Assembly: GCF_039535115.1 (NCBI RefSeq)
Contig: NZ_BAAAWO010000001.1
Location: forward strand, 930,001 to 994,000
Length of the DNA stretch: 64,000 bases
Source: Paeniglutamicibacter sulfureus
GTDB lineage: Bacteria > Actinomycetota > Actinomycetes > Actinomycetales > Micrococcaceae
Direction of reading: 5' to 3'
Under the pieces are notes generated by a model. It had not been told where the DNA came from, did no database searches, and saw only the letters and a program-made list of their open reading frames with translations. The position numbers and the translations under genes were made by a program. Below, piece by piece: positions 8,071 to 16,690 of the stretch; the first letter of the stretch is position 1, and every line of letters starts with the position of its first letter.

Positions 8071-9282
8071 ATGTCTTCAATTGATGTTCCATGGCAGCGC
8101 ATGGCTGCCGGTGCCAATTTACTGTCCGCCAATGGTGATCTCGGCGTCACCATCTTCGAGGAAATCACCACACTTGCCGTGAAGCACCGGGCGATCAACC
8201 TTGGGCAGGGCTTCCCGGACACCGACGGCCCGAAATTCTTCAAGGACGTGGCCGCCCAGGGAATCTCCGGCGACCTCAATCAGTATGCGCCTGGCGCGGG
8301 AATCCTTCCGTTGCGAAGGGCCATTGCGGATCACCAGAAGCGTTTCTATGGCCTGGACGTAAATCCGGAGAATGAAGTGGTTGTAACCACCGGTGCCACC
8401 GAGGCCATCGCCGCGGCCATCCTCGCGTTCATCGGAACCGGCGACGAAGTCATTACCTTCGAACCCTTCTATGATTCCTACGGGGCAAACATCGCGTTGG
8501 CCGGCGGCATCCACCGAACCGTGGCCTTGAATGCGCCGGATTTCCAGCCGGATGTCAACGAGTTACGTGCAGCGTTCAATGAGCGCACTCGCATGGTCGT
8601 GCTCAACAACCCGCACAACCCCACGGGCAGCATCTTCGGCGAGGATGTCTTGGCGGAAATCGTTTCGCTGGCGGCCAAGCACGATTGCATCATTGTCTCC
8701 GACGAGGTCTATGAACACCTCACGTTCGGCGTCGCCCACACGCCCATTGCCACGCTGCCCGGCGCATGGGAGCGAACCCTGACCATATCCTCGGCAGGCA
8801 AGACCTTTTCGTTTACGGGCTGGAAGGTCGGATGGGCCACTGGACCGGCCCATCTCGTGTCTGCCGCCCGCACGGTCAAACAGTTCCTGAGTTACTCCTC
8901 GGGAACTGCTTTTCAGCCGGCCGTCGCGGAGGCGTTGCGGTCCGAGAACACGTTCTTTGTCGAGTTTGCCAATGATCTCGGCAAACGCAGCGACGTACTG
9001 GCCAAGGGGCTTGAGGCGGCCGGAATGACGGTCTACCGGCCGCAAGGCACCTACTTCATCGTCGCCGACGTGGCCCCCCTTGGTTTCGACAATGCCCTGG
9101 ATCTGGCTCGTCGGATGCCTGAAGCAATCGGAGTCGCCGGCATTCCGTTGTCTGTCTTCTGCCATGCGGAGGGGGCCGAACGCACCAGAAGCCTGATGCG
9201 TTTTGCCTTCTGCAAGAGACCGGAGTTGCTAACCGAGGCAGCCAACCGTTTGTCCCGTTTGTCTGCATCGGTGGGTGGCTAA
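8071..9282 (+). CDS. PLP-dependent class I aminotransferase
   Basis: This is a fold-type I aminotransferase of 403 residues. NNPHNPTG at 179-186, DEVYEHL from 211, and the cofactor-binding Lys244 in SSAGKTFSFTGWKVGW are all present. The start region NLGQGFPD and overall pattern resemble the YbdL/kynurenine aminotransferase group, so a keto-acid or methionine-linked aminotransferase is likely; substrate cannot be fixed. It is transcribed away from coaD from a 114-base gap and stands two bases ahead of the spermidine-synthase-like gene, so the two probably form an operon. Confidence 0.88.
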   Translation: MSSIDVPWQRMAAGANLLSANGDLGVTIFEEITTLAVKHRAINLGQGFPDTDGPKFFKDVAAQGISGDLNQYAPGAGILPLRRAIADHQKRFYGLDVNPENEVVVTTGATEAIAAAILAFIGTGDEVITFEPFYDSYGANIALAGGIHRTVALNAPDFQPDVNELRAAFNERTRMVVLNNPHNPTGSIFGEDVLAEIVSLAAKHDCIIVSDEVYEHLTFGVAHTPIATLPGAWERTLTISSAGKTFSFTGWKVGWATGPAHLVSAARTVKQFLSYSSGTAFQPAVAEALRSENTFFVEFANDLGKRSDVLAKGLEAAGMTVYRPQGTYFIVADVAPLGFDNALDLARRMPEAIGVAGIPLSVFCHAEGAERTRSLMRFAFCKRPELLTEAANRLSRLSASVGG

Positions 9283-9284
9283 TC

Positions 9285-10064
9285 GTGGTCAAACGTGCCA
9301 GCCGGTGGCTGAGCAATCTTGGAGCCCACGCCACGCTCGAGGAAGACGCCTTTGTACCCGGTGCCTGGGTCTTGCAGCTGGGAGGCGCCGAGCAATCACA
9401 TGTGAATGTGGATCATCCGGAAGAGATCTTCTACGAGTACCTGCGACGTCTTGCAAACCATGTCGACGAACACGGTGAAGCTGGAAAACCGCTGCACGTC
9501 CTGCACCTCGGAGCCGGTGCTTTGACCTTGGCACGATATATCCAGCGCAAGAGACCCGGAAGCGTTCAGGTCGCCGTGGACTTGGAGCGCGAACTGCTCG
9601 ATTTTGTCTTCGACGCCCTGCCCATGGAAAATCCAAGGAATCTCCGGACGATCATTGGGGATGCCAGACGGGTGCTGACGCATGAATTGGCGGGAGAGAA
9701 ATTCGACATCATCGTCTTGGATATCTTCAGTGGCGCCGGAGCGCCGGAGCACTTGACGGTCCCGGCATTCTACGCAGAAATGAACTCCCATTTGCGTCCC
9801 GAGGGTCTGGTCCTTGTCAACGTCGGTGACGATCCTCCATTTACCTTCGCGGACAGCCAAATCAAGGCGATGTCCGAAATTTTTGCCACGGTCATGGCCA
9901 GCGCCCCGACCGAGATCTTCTCCAGAAAGTTTCCGGGAAACATGGTCGTGGCCGGGACCCAGTCGCGACTCGACCTGGCCATGGTGGATCGGTTGCGGGC
10001 CTCCGGGCCGCACCCTGGAAGCGTGCTATTCGGCTCCGACCTTGACGGGTTCGGCAAACCATAG
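9285..10064 (+). CDS. Spermidine synthase-like protein
   Basis: The 259-residue protein has a Rossmann nucleotide-binding fold like polyamine synthases and SAM methyltransferases: VLHLGAGALTLARYI (motif I, about 70-84), an acidic strand end in VAVDLERELLDF, IIGDARRVL, and VLDIFSGAGAPEHL in place of the usual DxxDP loop. It could be an aminopropyltransferase relative or a methyltransferase; many actinobacterial homologues are only called spermidine synthase-like. It starts with GTG right after the aminotransferase stop, and its 3' end overlaps the convergent rsmD gene by 39 bases. Confidence 0.75.
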   Translation: MVKRASRWLSNLGAHATLEEDAFVPGAWVLQLGGAEQSHVNVDHPEEIFYEYLRRLANHVDEHGEAGKPLHVLHLGAGALTLARYIQRKRPGSVQVAVDLERELLDFVFDALPMENPRNLRTIIGDARRVLTHELAGEKFDIIVLDIFSGAGAPEHLTVPAFYAEMNSHLRPEGLVLVNVGDDPPFTFADSQIKAMSEIFATVMASAPTEIFSRKFPGNMVVAGTQSRLDLAMVDRLRASGPHPGSVLFGSDLDGFGKP

Positions 10065-10625
10065 ACGGGTCTCGCCGTATTTCTTTTCGGCGAATCTTTC
10101 CAGCCCCACGGGCCACGTGGGCTCGGCCGAACGCGAGGATCGTTCCACCACAATGGTCGCGCCGTCCTCGAGGACCAGGGCGACCTTCTCCAAGGTTTTG
10201 GCCAATTCCTCTTCCGTGAGTGGATAGGGCGGGTCCATGAACACGACGTCCCAGGTTTTCCCGCCGTTTGCCCCTGGGACGGGGGCAAATGAATCCAGGA
10301 CGGAGTCCACCGAGCCACGGCGGACGCTGACCACGTCGTTGCGCAGCGCCTTGTTGACGATGCCTGCATTGGCTTGGCATACCGCCACTGCCTTGGGTGC
10401 CAGTTCCACCAACAGCACCGACCGCGCGCCGCGACTGGCAGCTTCGAGGCCCAAGGATCCGGCGCCGGCATACAGGTCCAGGACCCGGGCGCTGCCGAGT
10501 ACGTCATAGCTTTCGAGCCTCGAAAACAGGGCTTCCTTGACTCTGTCGGTGGTGGGTCGGGTGGAGTCCCCGGGAACGCTCTTCAGCGGAAGTCCTCCGG
10601 CGGCGCCGGCAACGATTCGACTCAT
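10026..10625 (-). CDS. rsmD: 16S rRNA (guanine966-N2)-methyltransferase
   Basis: It methylates G966 of 16S rRNA in the small subunit, using SAM. The 199 residues show motif I LDLYAGAGSLGLEA (49-62) and the amino-methyltransferase motif DPPYP (131-135); length is normal for RsmD. It lies six bases downstream of recG on the same strand. Its last 39 bases are shared, on the opposite strand, with the end of the spermidine-synthase-like gene. Confidence 0.93.
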   Translation of the reverse strand: MSRIVAGAAGGLPLKSVPGDSTRPTTDRVKEALFSRLESYDVLGSARVLDLYAGAGSLGLEAASRGARSVLLVELAPKAVAVCQANAGIVNKALRNDVVSVRRGSVDSVLDSFAPVPGANGGKTWDVVFMDPPYPLTEEELAKTLEKVALVLEDGATIVVERSSRSAEPTWPVGLERFAEKKYGETRLWFAEPVKVGAE

Positions 10626-10631
10626 TGGGAT

Positions 10632-12845
10632 CTATCCCCTTTCCAGGAATGCTTGCATGTCTTCGTCTACCCATTCCTCAACCGCGGCTTGGAGGCCGGG
10701 ATACGTCCGCAGTCCGTCGTCACCGTCAACAATTGACTCGGCCGCTTCCCTGGCCCGGGCAATGAGTTTGGCATCTTTCATCACGCGTAAGACCTTGAGC
10801 GTGGACCTGGAACCAGATTGGCTTGCCCCCAGGATGTCGCCTTCCCGGCGTTCATTGAGATCCGATTCTGCCAGCAAGAATCCGTCGGTGGTGGATTCCA
10901 CGGCTTTCAGCCGCATCACCGACGGGTGCTCCGCGTCGAGCCAGGTGGTCATGAGGCATGTGCCGGGTAGCCCGCCACGACCGATACGGCCACGCAACTG
11001 GTGTAACTGGGATATCCCAAAGTTCTCGGCATCAATAATGACCATCAGCGTGGCGTTGTGCACGTCGACACCGACTTCGATCACTGTGGTGGAAACAAGG
11101 ATGGAGGCTCTTCCCGAGTCAAAGGCCATCATGGCATCCGCTTTTTCCTCGCTGGGCATGCCTCCATGCAAGGCCCTGATCTCCGTGTTGGCGAAGATAT
11201 CCATGGATCCAAGCAATTCCAGCATCTTTTCAACCGTCATCGTGGCCGGTTTCGCTGCGCCGTCGCTGGCCGTCGTATCGGGCGTTGGCTCGATGGGCAT
11301 CGGAAGGAAGTCGTCTTCTACCGCTTTTTCGCTAATGCGGGGGCACACCACGTATACCTGGTGTCCCTTGGCAGTTTCCTCGGCCATGCGGGCAAAGAGT
11401 CGCTGCTGCATCGCCGGCAACTGAAGCGGCACAATGTGCGTGGCAATGGGGGCGCGCCCTCGAGGCAATGTCCTCATGAGGCTTACTTCCAGGTCTCCAA
11501 AGACGGTCATTGCCACGGTGCGTGGGATCGGTGTTGCGGTCATGACAAGCATGTGCGGTGGCATGTCGGCCTTTGACCGCAGGGCATCTCGCTGTTCAAC
11601 ACCGAATCGGTGTTGCTCGTCCACGACCACCAGACCGAGGTCCACGAAACGGACCATGTCCGACAGCAGGGAATGTGTTCCCACCAGAATGCCGGTTTCC
11701 CCCGAGGCGGCGCCAAGGAGCACTCGTTTGCGCTCGGCGGCCCCTGCTGAACCAGTCAGCAGATCCACGCGGGTGGCGCGCGGGTCTGAGCCAAGCTCTC
11801 CCCCGGTCCCGAGCGAGCCGAGGTGTTTCTTGATGGACTGGTAATGCTGTTGGGCGAGGACCTCGGTGGGGGCCAGGAGCGCCGTCTGCCCCCCGGAGTC
11901 AATGACCTGAAGCATGGCGCGCAAGGCCACCAGGGTCTTGCCCGAACCAACCTCGCCTTGCAGCAGCCGGTTCATGGGATGTCCGCGGACCAGGTCATCG
12001 GCGATTTCCCTGCCGGCGATCAACTGGCCGTCAGTGAGAGTGAACGGAAGGGTCTTATCGAAAGCCGCCAAAAGTCCATCGGCAGTGCCTGACCGGGCAG
12101 TGGCCGGCTGTTTCATGCGGTGGGCACGTCGCTGGGCCAGGGCGAGTTGAAGCAGGAAGGCCTCTTCAAAGGCAAAGCGTTTTCTTGCCGCATAGCCTTG
12201 GGCAACGGTTTGTGGCCGATGGATATGTTCATAGGACACCACCCGGCCGGGGATGCGATGGGATTTCAAGACTGGATCGGGAATGAACTCCGGGAATCCC
12301 GCGGTCCCGATTCCTGCCAGGACAAGTTCCATGACTTCGCGGATCTTCTTGTTGGGAAATTTTGCGGTGGCCGGGTAGATGGGAATGGGCCGCGGGTCCG
12401 CTTCCTCGGCCGCATCGAGCAACGAATACTCCGGGTGGGTGAGCTCCAGGTGGTTGCGGTAGAGGGTGACCTTGCCGCTGAACATTGCCGTAGAGCCCAC
12501 CTGCAGGTCCCGCTTGGCCTCATAGCCGTTGAAGAAGGTCATGCGAAGCGTCGACTGCTCTGGACCGAGCGCGTCGCTGACAAGCACCTCCAGCAGAAAA
12601 CCGGAGCGCGAATGCATGCGCCGCTGATTCACCGATTTAACCTCGGCAACGATCGTTACGTCCTCCCCCACAGGTAACTCCGAAATCTTGGAGAGCTCCC
12701 CGATTTCCATGTACCGACGCGGGAAGTGCGAGAGCATTTGGCCCACAGTCGAATATCCAAACGCCGTTTCCACCTTGCGTGCCGAAGCCGCGCCAAGGAC
12801 GATGTCGAGTGGCGTTTCGTTGGTAAATTCTGCGCTAGCCGTCAT
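10632..12845 (-). CDS. recG: ATP-dependent DNA helicase RecG
   Basis: RecG remodels stalled replication forks and branch-migrates recombination intermediates. The 737 residues have an N-terminal wedge (OB-fold) region, Walker A GEVGSGKT at 297-304, DEQH box at 409-412, MTATPIPRT, and the C-terminal QLRGRIGRG motif. There is a low-complexity insertion in the helicase C-terminal half (around PIEPTPDTTASDGAA). It overlaps the upstream DAK2 gene by 11 bases, so the two are probably coupled. Confidence 0.96.
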   Translation of the reverse strand: MTASAEFTNETPLDIVLGAASARKVETAFGYSTVGQMLSHFPRRYMEIGELSKISELPVGEDVTIVAEVKSVNQRRMHSRSGFLLEVLVSDALGPEQSTLRMTFFNGYEAKRDLQVGSTAMFSGKVTLYRNHLELTHPEYSLLDAAEEADPRPIPIYPATAKFPNKKIREVMELVLAGIGTAGFPEFIPDPVLKSHRIPGRVVSYEHIHRPQTVAQGYAARKRFAFEEAFLLQLALAQRRAHRMKQPATARSGTADGLLAAFDKTLPFTLTDGQLIAGREIADDLVRGHPMNRLLQGEVGSGKTLVALRAMLQVIDSGGQTALLAPTEVLAQQHYQSIKKHLGSLGTGGELGSDPRATRVDLLTGSAGAAERKRVLLGAASGETGILVGTHSLLSDMVRFVDLGLVVVDEQHRFGVEQRDALRSKADMPPHMLVMTATPIPRTVAMTVFGDLEVSLMRTLPRGRAPIATHIVPLQLPAMQQRLFARMAEETAKGHQVYVVCPRISEKAVEDDFLPMPIEPTPDTTASDGAAKPATMTVEKMLELLGSMDIFANTEIRALHGGMPSEEKADAMMAFDSGRASILVSTTVIEVGVDVHNATLMVIIDAENFGISQLHQLRGRIGRGGLPGTCLMTTWLDAEHPSVMRLKAVESTTDGFLLAESDLNERREGDILGASQSGSRSTLKVLRVMKDAKLIARAREAAESIVDGDDGLRTYPGLQAAVEEWVDEDMQAFLERG

Positions 12846-13797
12846 GGGTGCATAGATCGGTCACTGAGATGTTGACCGGGGACCCGATGCCTCGAATGAC
12901 GCTCATGGCACTCTCGGCATCGGGGACATGTACGTGTACTCGCCAGCGGTATCCGTCCTCGGTCGGGTTGACCGGGCTCATAATGACGGAGTCGCCGATG
13001 GTGTCCAGCTGTCCCCGCAAGGTTGCAGCTCCCAAGGCATCGAGGCTGATGGTGCACATAACCTCGACACCCGAGTCATGCACGACGTCGTGGTGGATAT
13101 GCGGATCCTGGATGCCGTACCCATGAAGTTGGGAGTATTCGTCAGGGTCAATGACTTGTCCCAGAAGTGCACCACGGAGTTCGTCCAGGATGATCAACAT
13201 GCCCACGGCGCCGGCATCGACGATCTTGGCTTCATGTAATTGCCCGAGTTCGTTCTCCGTGGCGACCACGGCTTTCTCCGCGTCAATGCACAAGGCATCC
13301 AGAAGCTCAACGAGTGCGGCCTTGCTCTCCGGCTCAAGTTCGCTGGCGCGGTGCGTTGCGCGGGCGGTGTTGGCAACGACCTCCATGACGGAGAGCATTG
13401 TCCCGGAGACCGGGTCGCTGAGGGCCGACCATGCCCTGACCTTGCCCCTTTCCAAGGCGGTGGCTAGCACTGGGGCCGTTATCCGCTCCACTCCGCACAG
13501 TGGTTCGGCCAAGCCTGCCATGAACACGGCAAGCAAGGTGCCGGAGTTGCCACGTGCCGATTCCATTGCAGCGCGTGAGGCCATCGTCAGAAGCTCGCCG
13601 ATGTTTTCCGTTTCAAGCTTGGAAATCGCGTCGTGCGCGCTGCGTGCGGTGAGGTAGAGGTTGCTGCCGGTGTCCCCGTCAGCAACGGGGAAGATATTGA
13701 TCGCGTTGAGGCGGTCACTATGGTTTCCCAGGCTCTTGACCATACGCTCAAGCCACGTGGACATGGCCTTGGAATTGGCGTGGATTTTTTGGTTCAT
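12835..13797 (-). CDS. Short FakA-like DAK2 domain protein
   Basis: The protein resembles fatty-acid kinase FakA but is shorter. The N-terminal DhaL-type kinase domain (1-210) has the metal-binding ADGDTGSN (39-46) and ARGNSGTLL. The region 210-320 corresponds to the middle domain of FakA and keeps Cys248, His288 and His290, which by spacing match the functional Cys/His/His set I recall for Staphylococcus aureus FakA. The third, EDD/DegV-like domain is absent, so 320 residues compare with about 550. A role in phosphorylating fatty acids with a separate DegV-type partner is inference; no such partner lies in the window. The ATG five codons into the frame is preferred. Confidence 0.8.
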   Translation of the reverse strand: MNQKIHANSKAMSTWLERMVKSLGNHSDRLNAINIFPVADGDTGSNLYLTARSAHDAISKLETENIGELLTMASRAAMESARGNSGTLLAVFMAGLAEPLCGVERITAPVLATALERGKVRAWSALSDPVSGTMLSVMEVVANTARATHRASELEPESKAALVELLDALCIDAEKAVVATENELGQLHEAKIVDAGAVGMLIILDELRGALLGQVIDPDEYSQLHGYGIQDPHIHHDVVHDSGVEVMCTISLDALGAATLRGQLDTIGDSVIMSPVNPTEDGYRWRVHVHVPDAESAMSVIRGIGSPVNISVTDLCTHDG

Positions 13798-13819
13798 GGT
13801 GTGAGTGATCACTCGATCC

Positions 13820-14866
13820 TTAGAGACCGTTATCCTCTATAAATTGTCCCACGTTGTCTTGCTTCAGGGCCTCGGCGAATTCGGAAACCACGGCCATGTC
13901 GGGAATGACAATCGACTGACCGTCCGCTGAGCGGCCGGTGCCGTTGTTGGGAAGCGTGAAGAAGGTCATGTCGCTGGAACGGACGTTGGCCATGGAGCTG
14001 CCCAGCGTTGCGACCTTCATCGCATCGAGGGTTTCGTCCACTGCGACGTAGGGAGCGAACTCCTGGACGGTGGCCGATATCTTTCCCGGATCCGTCAGGG
14101 TTTCCTTGGACATCATGGTGCTCATGATGGCCTTGACGAAAAGCTGTTGGTTCCGGACCCGCTGGTAGTCACCGTCAGTGAACGCGTAGCGCTCGCGAAC
14201 GAAGGCCAAGGCTTCTTCTCCATCCAGTGTCTGGACCCCCTTGGGGAATGCGTAACCGTTGGCGAGGTTCTGCTTGAAGGCGATGGGGTTGTTGATCTCC
14301 ACCCCTCCGAGTGCGTTGGTCAGGCCTTTGAAGCCTTCAAAGTCGATGGACGCAACGTGGTCGATGCGCGTGTCCAGCAAACCCTCAAGCGTTTGGACGG
14401 TCAGCGGAACTCCACCCAACGCAAATGCAGCGTTGATTTTCGCCTTGCGGTGGCCAGGAATATCCAGCCAGGTATCCCTCATGATGGAGGTGACGTAGAC
14501 GCCTTCGCGATTCGCCGGAATGTGCACCAACATCATGGTGTCAGAACGGCCGCCGTCCGGCAGCTCGGCAAATTCTTCCCCGCCTTGGTTCGTGGCGCGT
14601 GTGTCACTGCCAAGAAGCAGGATGTTCGTAGCGTCCTTGGCGGTTTCGGCCTTCTCCGGCCGCAACGTCTCTTCAGGGAACGCATCCGTCAACTTCGTGG
14701 TCCCGCTGTCGAAGCTGCGCGCCAGCGACAACAGGTACCCTCCGGCCACGAGCAACGCGATCAACACCAGCGATACTGCACCCAGCAATATCATCAGTCC
14801 GGTGCGTTTCTTCTTTTTCGGCTCTTCGTAGCCGGTGTCCTGGAAGGACCCGTTCAAATGTGTCAT
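13820..14866 (-). CDS. LytR-CpsA-Psr family wall-polymer ligase (copy 2)
   Basis: This is a second membrane-anchored LCP phosphotransferase, 348 residues. A KKKKR-rich cytoplasmic start precedes a membrane segment (about 23-47) and an LCP domain with NILLLGSDTRAT, RSDTMMLVHIPANREGVYV, FVRERYAFTDGDYQRVRNQQ. It is clearly a paralogue of the 5340-6395 protein, keeping the same spacing and the same C-terminal DGQSIV block. It probably attaches a different polymer, or the same one redundantly. It is divergent from the DUF3515 gene and sits 22 bases upstream of the DAK2 gene. Confidence 0.9.
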   Translation of the reverse strand: MTHLNGSFQDTGYEEPKKKKRTGLMILLGAVSLVLIALLVAGGYLLSLARSFDSGTTKLTDAFPEETLRPEKAETAKDATNILLLGSDTRATNQGGEEFAELPDGGRSDTMMLVHIPANREGVYVTSIMRDTWLDIPGHRKAKINAAFALGGVPLTVQTLEGLLDTRIDHVASIDFEGFKGLTNALGGVEINNPIAFKQNLANGYAFPKGVQTLDGEEALAFVRERYAFTDGDYQRVRNQQLFVKAIMSTMMSKETLTDPGKISATVQEFAPYVAVDETLDAMKVATLGSSMANVRSSDMTFFTLPNNGTGRSADGQSIVIPDMAVVSEFAEALKQDNVGQFIEDNGL

Positions 14867-15015
14867 TTATGCCTCTCAAGCAAATACTTCTTTACATCCT
14901 AGTCATGTCGCGCGACCGGTAGGCTGTTTAAGTGCCCAGATTGATTTTTACCAGCTCAGATTCCCCGAACTCACAGTCCCTTATCAGGAACGCATCCCCT
15001 CGAAGGGTGCACGGC

Positions 15016-15483
15016 GTGAAATTCGCCACGGCAATCGCCGCGTCCCTGACCGGCTTGTTCGTGCTCTCGGGCTGCTCCCCCATCGCAAATGTCCAGCCGG
15101 CGGATGACGCGGGCAATCCCTTGTGTGCCGAGATGATGGTCTTGCTTCCTCCGGAAATTTCGGATCAGCAGAAGCGTCAGACCAATAGCCAGGCCACGGC
15201 CGTCTGGGGAGACCCGGCGCAATTGGTGCTTCGTTGCGGGGTCACGGCGCCTCCTCCGTCCACTGATCCATGCGTCAGCGTGAACGGGGTTGATTGGCTG
15301 GCGAAGGAGGGCGAGGAAGCCTGGACGCTCACCACCTATGGCCGGACGCCGGCCACGGAATTGGTCTTTGACCCAAATGTGATTCCGTCCAGCACCATCC
15401 TGGCCACCCTGTCTTCCGCTGCTTCGAAGATTCCCGCACAGCGCACTTGCACCACGGTCAGCAAGACCGTGGACGTGCCCTAA
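15016..15483 (+). CDS. DUF3515 family lipoprotein
   Basis: This is a small actinobacterial lipoprotein of unknown function (DUF3515). With the GTG start chosen it has a signal peptide ending in the lipobox LSGC, followed by a domain with conserved Cys residues (LCAEM, LRCGV, PCVSV, RTCTT) and the TTYGRTPA motif. An AAGGG ribosome binding site eight bases upstream supports the GTG; the same frame is open back to an ATG at 14932, but that form would bury the signal peptide. In related genomes the gene sits next to ddl, as here, but it lies on the opposite strand from its neighbours. Confidence 0.82.
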   Translation: MKFATAIAASLTGLFVLSGCSPIANVQPADDAGNPLCAEMMVLLPPEISDQQKRQTNSQATAVWGDPAQLVLRCGVTAPPPSTDPCVSVNGVDWLAKEGEEAWTLTTYGRTPATELVFDPNVIPSSTILATLSSAASKIPAQRTCTTVSKTVDVP

Positions 15484-15504
15484 ACAAGTGGTGGAGATGA
15501 AGGT

Positions 15505-15544
15505 GGGGGTCCTTCAGCGAAGCGAAGCTTGCTGAAGGACCCCC
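15505..15544. terminator. Bidirectional terminator hairpin between DUF3515 gene and ddl
   Basis: A perfect 14-bp inverted repeat, GGGGGTCCTTCAGC paired with GCTGAAGGACCCCC around a 12-base loop, separates the convergent 3' ends of the DUF3515 and ddl genes. It has no clear T run on either strand but is very stable. Confidence 0.7.
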
Positions 15545-15565
15545 CCTGGATGCGCGAGGCGGTTT

Positions 15566-16690
15566 TTAGCGCAGACCGGTCTTGCGGCTGAGTCCCAAAT
15601 GGATCAGTTCGTCAATGAGGTCGGCATACTCAAGTCCGGTCTTGGACCACATGTGCGGGTACATGCTTGAGGGCGTAAACCCGGGCATGGTGTTGATCTC
15701 GTTGATGATCCACTTGCCCTCGGGCGTGTAGAAGAAGTCAACGCGGGACAGCCCTTCGGCGTTCACCGCCTCAAAGGCCTCGGCCGCCAGCCGGCGCACT
15801 TCGTCCGTGGCAGCGGTCTCCAGTTCGGCCGGGCAGCTGAGCTGGGCTGCAGCCCCGTCGACATACTTGGCGTCAAAGTCGTAGAACGTGTGTCCGGCGT
15901 CTTCGACCACGATTTCTCCGGGCATTGAAGCCCTAGGTGGCAGCGAACCGCGGCCTTCCAGGACGCCGCATTCGATTTCGCGCCCGACGATGCCTTGTTC
16001 CACGATCACCTTGGGGTCGTGGATGCGGGCGGCCTCGATGGCCGCCGGAAGTGCGTCCGCGGTGTCCACGCGGGAGATGCCCACCGAGGAGCCGGCACGG
16101 GCTGGCTTGACGAAGAGCGGGTATTGAAGACCTTCAACGGATTTCAGGCATGCCGCCTGGTCTCGTTCCCAGTGCTTGTCCGGAATGACAACGTAGGGCC
16201 CGACTTCGAATCCGGCGGCTTCGAAGACCACCTTCATGAAGTGCTTGTCCATGCCGATGGCGCTTGCGGCAATGCCCGAACCCACGTACGGCACATCCAC
16301 CATTTCCAGCATTCCCTGCAATGAGCCGTCCTCGCCAAACGGACCGTGCAGCAACGGGAACACCAGATCGATGTCGCCCAGGCTGCGCACGGCGTGGCTG
16401 TCATTGGAGGCAAGAAGTTCGTGGCTGCCCGGCTCCCCGGTCAGGCGCAGGATCTCGGACCCGGCGGTCACTTCGGGCTTCTGGCTGTTTGACAGCGACC
16501 AGGAGGTGACGTCCTGGTCCACCAGGGTCCATGCTCCGTCGCGGGTGATTCCCACCGGAACAACCTCGTACTTTTCGCGGTCAATTGCCTCGAGCACGCC
16601 TGCAGCAGTGACACAGCTAACGGGGTGCTCGGAGGAGCGGCCGCCGAAGAGCAGCATGACCCGGGGCTTGTGTGCATTCACTTGACTCAT
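15566..16690 (-). CDS. ddl: D-alanine-D-alanine ligase
   Basis: It joins two D-alanines with ATP to make the dipeptide for the peptidoglycan stem. The 374 residues begin with MLLFGGRSSEHPVSCVTA (N-terminal Ddl motif), contain LLHGPFGEDGSLQGMLE, the ATP-grasp VKPARAGSSVGISRV, and the C-terminal INEINTMPGFTPSSMYP with metal ligands. It lies after gpsA on the same strand with no gap, in the run murA-plsC-gpsA-ddl. Confidence 0.95.
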   Translation of the reverse strand: MSQVNAHKPRVMLLFGGRSSEHPVSCVTAAGVLEAIDREKYEVVPVGITRDGAWTLVDQDVTSWSLSNSQKPEVTAGSEILRLTGEPGSHELLASNDSHAVRSLGDIDLVFPLLHGPFGEDGSLQGMLEMVDVPYVGSGIAASAIGMDKHFMKVVFEAAGFEVGPYVVIPDKHWERDQAACLKSVEGLQYPLFVKPARAGSSVGISRVDTADALPAAIEAARIHDPKVIVEQGIVGREIECGVLEGRGSLPPRASMPGEIVVEDAGHTFYDFDAKYVDGAAAQLSCPAELETAATDEVRRLAAEAFEAVNAEGLSRVDFFYTPEGKWIINEINTMPGFTPSSMYPHMWSKTGLEYADLIDELIHLGLSRKTGLR

